Positions 6,322 to 7,907 of a stretch of DNA of 7,907 bases are shown in pieces. The position numbers were made by a program, and so were the translations under genes. Positions within the stretch are counted from its first letter, which is position 1. Each line of letters opens with the position of its first letter. A model generated the notes under the pieces. The model saw only the letters and a list, made by a program, of their open reading frames with translations, searched no databases and was not told where the DNA came from. Source of the DNA: Actinomycetes bacterium. Its GTDB lineage: Bacteria > Actinomycetota > Acidimicrobiia > Spongiisociales > UBA4744. Location of the stretch: the NCBI GenBank assembly GCA_024641205.1, contig JAHEDM010000101.1, positions 1 to 7,907 on the forward strand, read 5' to 3'.

Positions 6322-6788
6322 GGCAGGCTGCTTTCGAGAGTTTCGGCCAGCGATTGCTGGAGCCAGCCCAGGTAGTGGAGGAGCGCGACGGCCGGATCGT
6401 CTTCGGGAAATGTGTTCTCCCACCCGTCCTTCTGGATCCCCAACCGGGCCGCCAATACCAATCGGGCCTCGGCCAGGACCCGCAACCACGCCTCAGCTTC
6501 GCCGGATGAAAGGGTCACCCCGTGCGGAGACTGCTCAACGGTGAGCGAGAACGCCGAGCGATCTGCGGCCCGGGACTGCGCCATCTCTTCGGCCATGAGC
6601 CTGCGGAACTCGGCGTTTGCCACCGGGTCGTCCGGGTACGGGGCCTGGTCGAGTTGGTCGGCTCCTGGATCTGACCCTGTCTCACCGACCGATTCGAGCA
6701 AGCCCGGCACGACCGACAGGGCCTCGGCCTCCCGGGGATCCATGGTGAGTTCTATCCGGCCCGACACCAGCCGGAAGGGGCCCTTCAT
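6318..6788 (-). CDS. DUF2017 family protein encoded with ClpS
   Basis: This 156-residue cytoplasmic protein matches the actinobacterial DUF2017 family in outline. It has an N-terminal MKGPFRLVSGRIELTMDPRE strand region, a central acidic linker, AYPDDPVANAEFRRLM-like residues (the YPDDP...EFRRLM core at 51-65), and a C-terminal SSGEAEAWLRVLAEARLVLAARLGI helix-rich part (94-118). No catalytic motif is visible. The family is known mainly for its fixed position after clpS in actinobacteria, which suggests a link to N-end-rule proteolysis, but its biochemical role is not established. The ATG at 6788 overlaps the clpS stop (ATGA), and GGAACGA lies just upstream as a possible ribosome-binding site. 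Its own stop overlaps the methyltransferase start in the same way, so all three are probably translated from one mRNA. Confidence 0.85.
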   Translation of the reverse strand: MKGPFRLVSGRIELTMDPREAEALSVVPGLLESVGETGSDPGADQLDQAPYPDDPVANAEFRRLMAEEMAQSRAADRSAFSLTVEQSPHGVTLSSGEAEAWLRVLAEARLVLAARLGIQKDGWENTFPEDDPAVALLHYLGWLQQSLAETLESSLP

Positions 6789-7066
6789 GCTCGTTCCATC
6801 GTGGCCCACAAGCCATGGTTGTGGAGCCGAAAGCAGTCCATCTCCATCTTCTCCCGCGGGCCGGTGGCGACAATGGCCCGGCCGTCGTTGTGCACTTGCA
6901 TCATCAAGCGGGTCGCCTTCTCTTTGGAGAATCCGAACAGCTTCCGGAACACATACACAACGTACGTCATGAGGTTGACCGGATCGTTCCACACGACGAC
7001 GTTCCAGGGACGATCCAGATCAACCTGGATGTCCTCGAGTTCATCGGGGCGCGAGGTAGCAGTCAT
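6785..7066 (-). CDS. clpS: ATP-dependent Clp protease adaptor ClpS
   Basis: The 93-residue protein has the ClpS core. WNVVVWNDPVNLMTYVVYVF (21-40) includes Asn27 and Asp28, and EKATRLMMQVHNDGRAIV includes His59. These correspond to the residues that hold the alpha-amino group of N-degron substrates in characterised ClpS proteins. The end, LHNHGLWATMERA, is the usual actinobacterial C-terminus. ClpS binds the ClpC/ClpA N-domain and delivers proteins with bulky hydrophobic N-termini to ClpP. The first 20 residues are the flexible arm. The ATG at 7066 is chosen because the upstream open frame has no ClpS similarity and overlaps the next gene, and because a TAACGT box lies 7 nt before it. It heads the clpS-DUF2017-methyltransferase operon. 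Confidence 0.95.
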   Translation of the reverse strand: MTATSRPDELEDIQVDLDRPWNVVVWNDPVNLMTYVVYVFRKLFGFSKEKATRLMMQVHNDGRAIVATGPREKMEMDCFRLHNHGLWATMERA

Positions 7067-7073
7067 CACGCAC

Positions 7074-7079
7074 ACGTTA
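7074..7079 (-). promoter_or_regulatory. Candidate -10 box (TAACGT) of clpS
   Basis: TAACGT, read leftward, fits TANNNT and ends 7 nt before the clpS ATG. It sits in the 23-bp gap after the helix-turn-helix gene stop. It would give clpS its own leaderless transcript, independent of readthrough. The -35 region falls inside the upstream coding sequence and is poor. Confidence 0.4.
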
Positions 7080-7089
7080 CTCCGGGGGT

Positions 7090-7311
7090 TCAGTGCCGAG
7101 GCTCCTCGAGACTCACCGCTCGAGTCCGCTCCTCGTTGATCCACACCTCGAAGTCTCTCCTCGCCACGCGCCACTCGCGGCCAAATTTCACAGCGGGAAG
7201 TGCACCACTTCGCAGCACGCTGGTGACCACGAACGTAGAGACATCCATGTATTCACAGATATCGGCCACAGACAGCCATTCCTTGGGGATATTGACTTCG
7301 ATCCACTCCAT
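7090..7311 (-). CDS. Small excisionase/MerR-type helix-turn-helix DNA-binding protein
   Basis: The 73-residue protein is a single winged-helix domain of the excisionase (helix_turn_helix_17-like) type. EWLSVADICEYMDVSTFVVTSVLRSG (11-36) carries the helix-turn-helix, and LPAVKFGREWRVARRDFEVWI (39-58) carries the wing and the R-x-W-R-V-x-R-x-D-F motif typical of this group. It should bind DNA in the cytoplasm, probably as a dimer or on repeated sites. No integrase, att site or phage gene is nearby, so it is more likely a resident regulator than a recombination factor. It lies 23 bp upstream of clpS on the same strand and is divergent from the gene at 7447; the shared 135-bp intergenic region is the obvious place for it to act. 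The ATG is supported by a -35/-10 pair ending 6 nt upstream. Confidence 0.85.
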   Translation of the reverse strand: MEWIEVNIPKEWLSVADICEYMDVSTFVVTSVLRSGALPAVKFGREWRVARRDFEVWINEERTRAVSLEEPRH

Positions 7312-7317
7312 GACACC

Positions 7318-7346
7318 AGGCTATGAGAACCGGCTTTGATCAGCAA
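7318..7346 (-). promoter_or_regulatory. Housekeeping-type promoter of the helix-turn-helix gene
   Basis: Read leftward, TTGCTG (7346-7341), a 17-nt spacer and TAGCCT (7323-7318) form a vegetative-type promoter. The -10 box ends 6 nt before the ATG at 7311, predicting a leaderless transcript. This is the only one of the TANNNT sites in the window with a plausible -35 at the ideal distance. Confidence 0.5.
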
Positions 7347-7406
7347 GAGGCAGAAAGACGCGAAACAATTTCGATCACGCAGGTTGTCGGGTCTTCTTTG
7401 CGTAAC

Positions 7407-7448
7407 TATCGTTTGTTTACGTTGTTCAACACTTGTCACAGGTATAAT
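7407..7448 (+). promoter_or_regulatory. Probable promoter region of the divergent small-protein gene
   Basis: This AT-richer strip holds TATCGT (7407-7412), with TTGCGT just upstream of it at 7398-7403 (too close to be its -35). It also holds a GTTG-TT-CAAC palindrome (7421-7430) and a perfect TATAAT (7443-7448) that overlaps the ATG at 7447. If TATCGT is the -10 box, the leader is about 28 nt and ends in a weak AGG. If TATAAT is used, the ATG is not transcribed and translation would have to start at a later codon, such as the GTG at 7513. Confidence 0.35.
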
Positions 7449-7752
7449 GGACCCGCTTAGACACCCCGATCTCATCGAGATTTCCCGGCGCCTGCGACTG
7501 CAGCTGGCGCAGGTGCTCGAGGCCGAACAAGAAGCGGCCGCCATCACCTTGCGAAGGCGCAGCACCTTGCGCGATCGATTGCTCGATGCCGAGGATCGAG
7601 GCGAAATCGTCCGGATCACCTGTATCGACGGCGCAGTCCGAACCGGCCCAGTTGGTGCCGTTGGCATCGATCACGTTGTCCTCGAGGCAAGCGGCGCCGC
7701 CACCTACGTCGCCCTGCCGCATATCGTCGCCATCGAATCCATGAACCTATGA
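7447..7752 (+). CDS. Small helical plus beta-barrel (Sm-like?) protein, unknown function
   Basis: The 101-residue protein has two parts. A charged amphipathic helix region (about 8-52; LRLQLAQVLEAEQEAAAITL followed by RRRSTLRDRLLDAED) may be a coiled coil. A strand-rich end follows (53-98; GEIVRITCIDGAVRTGPVG, AVGIDHVVLEAS, ATYVALPHIVAIESM). The pattern of V-x-V, G-x-V-x-x-V-G-x-D-x-V-x-L and V-x-L-x-x-I-x-x-I is that of a small barrel such as Sm/LSm or SH3-like. It recalls actinobacterial proteins of unknown function often found near excisionase-type regulators; that comparison is from memory. No signal peptide is seen. The ATG is the best start, since upstream codons in frame give no domain, but a TATAAT coincides with it. 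It overlaps the next gene by ATGA, so the two are probably co-translated. Confidence 0.72.
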   Translation: MDPLRHPDLIEISRRLRLQLAQVLEAEQEAAAITLRRRSTLRDRLLDAEDRGEIVRITCIDGAVRTGPVGAVGIDHVVLEASGAATYVALPHIVAIESMNL

Positions 7753-7907
7753 CCAGGCCCCGAGTAGCAACCGTGCTTTCCGCCCGCGAGTGGGAGTCGA
7801 CATTTGCAGCTATGGCGCGCGCTACCAGCCTGGTGCGACTGGTTGCCCGTGCCTATCAGCCGTCCGACCTGGACAGGCGAACCGGGGAACTCGACGTTGT
7901 TATTGCC
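7749..7907 (+). CDS. N-terminus of a possible CpaE/MinD-like protein, 3' end outside the window
   Basis: Fifty-three codons are open from the ATG, which overlaps the previous stop (ATGA), to the right edge. The visible part contains VATVLSAREWESTF, then LVRLVARAYQPSDLD and ELDVVIA. This beta-alpha-beta pattern resembles the degenerate receiver-like N-terminal domain that precedes the ATPase in actinobacterial CpaE/TadZ/MinD-like proteins. The Walker A motif would lie beyond the window, so the assignment is tentative. If correct, it is a ParA-type ATPase for chromosome partition or pilus localisation, which would fit the pilin genes in the same neighbourhood. Overlap with the small barrel protein gene indicates an operon. 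Confidence 0.6.
   Translation, partial: MTRPRVATVLSAREWESTFAAMARATSLVRLVARAYQPSDLDRRTGELDVVIA

Noticed and set aside
6322..6489. 56-codon N-terminal extension of the methyltransferase
   Set aside because: It overlaps DUF2017, is Gly/Pro/Arg-rich without domain similarity, and the ATGA junction at 6321 precedes the TRAM domain precisely.
5661..6509. 282-codon plus-strand open frame opposite the methyltransferase gene
   Set aside because: It is antisense to conserved catalytic motifs, with Arg/Pro/Ser-rich low-complexity composition and no recognisable motif. It is a shadow of the real gene.
7259..7266. GCCGATAT on the minus strand inside the helix-turn-helix gene
   Set aside because: It encodes Ala-Asp-Ile in the reading frame, has no TAAA 15 nt upstream and no gene start downstream. 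It shows that the -10 box alone can occur by chance.
7090..7311. Excisionase-like protein as evidence of a prophage or integrative element
   Set aside because: No integrase, relaxase, att-like repeat, tRNA or composition shift is seen. This fold is common among resident actinobacterial regulators.
1..7907. CRISPR arrays, tRNA or rRNA genes, insertion sequences
   Set aside because: No regularly spaced direct repeats, cloverleaf with a T-arm consensus, rRNA-like segments, transposase motifs or terminal inverted repeats were found by reading both strands. This was by eye, so very degenerate copies could be missed.

Overview
This window looks like chromosomal DNA from a high-GC, deep-branching actinobacterium (Acidimicrobiia-like or a related unicellular lineage). 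Three things support this. There is a clpS-DUF2017 gene pair of the actinobacterial type. Most operon-internal junctions overlap by 1-4 bp, with little Shine-Dalgarno sequence. Several genes have a TANNNT -10 box only 6-7 nt before the start codon, as expected for leaderless transcripts. The lineage is inferred from gene families, not from a marker gene.

Layout. (1) Positions 1-480, minus strand: the N-terminal 160 codons of an exported or membrane-anchored protein of unknown function, running off the left edge. (2) Positions 573-917, plus: a single-domain rhodanese. (3) Positions 971-5101, plus: three pilin-like genes in PilV-, PilW- and PilX-like order, two of them with a clear prepilin-peptidase site. 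The cluster has unusually large ectodomains and no major pilin or assembly ATPase in view. (4) Positions 5107-7066, minus: an operon clpS -> DUF2017 -> [4Fe-4S] RNA uracil-5-methyltransferase (TrmA/RlmD family), each junction a 4-bp ATGA overlap. It converges tail to tail with the pilin operon, 5 bp apart. (5) Positions 7090-7311, minus: a small excisionase/MerR-type helix-turn-helix protein just upstream of clpS. (6) Positions 7447-7907, plus and divergent from (5): a small helical plus beta-barrel (Sm-like?) protein, overlapping by ATGA a second gene cut by the right edge. That gene resembles the N-terminus of CpaE/MinD-like partition or pilus-localisation ATPases.

The most notable signal is the promoter of the pilin operon. 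The 53-bp gap before the PilV-like gene contains TAAA-N15-GCCGATAC, an 11/12 match to the consensus of the FliA/SigD/WhiG (sigma-28) family, with the -10 box 6 nt before the ATG. A second GCCGATAT box without a -35 partner lies 7 nt before the PilX-like gene. No flagellar genes are visible, so the simplest reading is that a WhiG-family sigma factor controls these surface-fibre genes. As I recall, a c-di-GMP-gated WhiG switch controlling type IV pili has been described in the basal actinobacterium Rubrobacter.

No tRNA, rRNA, CRISPR array, insertion sequence or integrase was found. No stretch longer than 300 bases lacks a gene.
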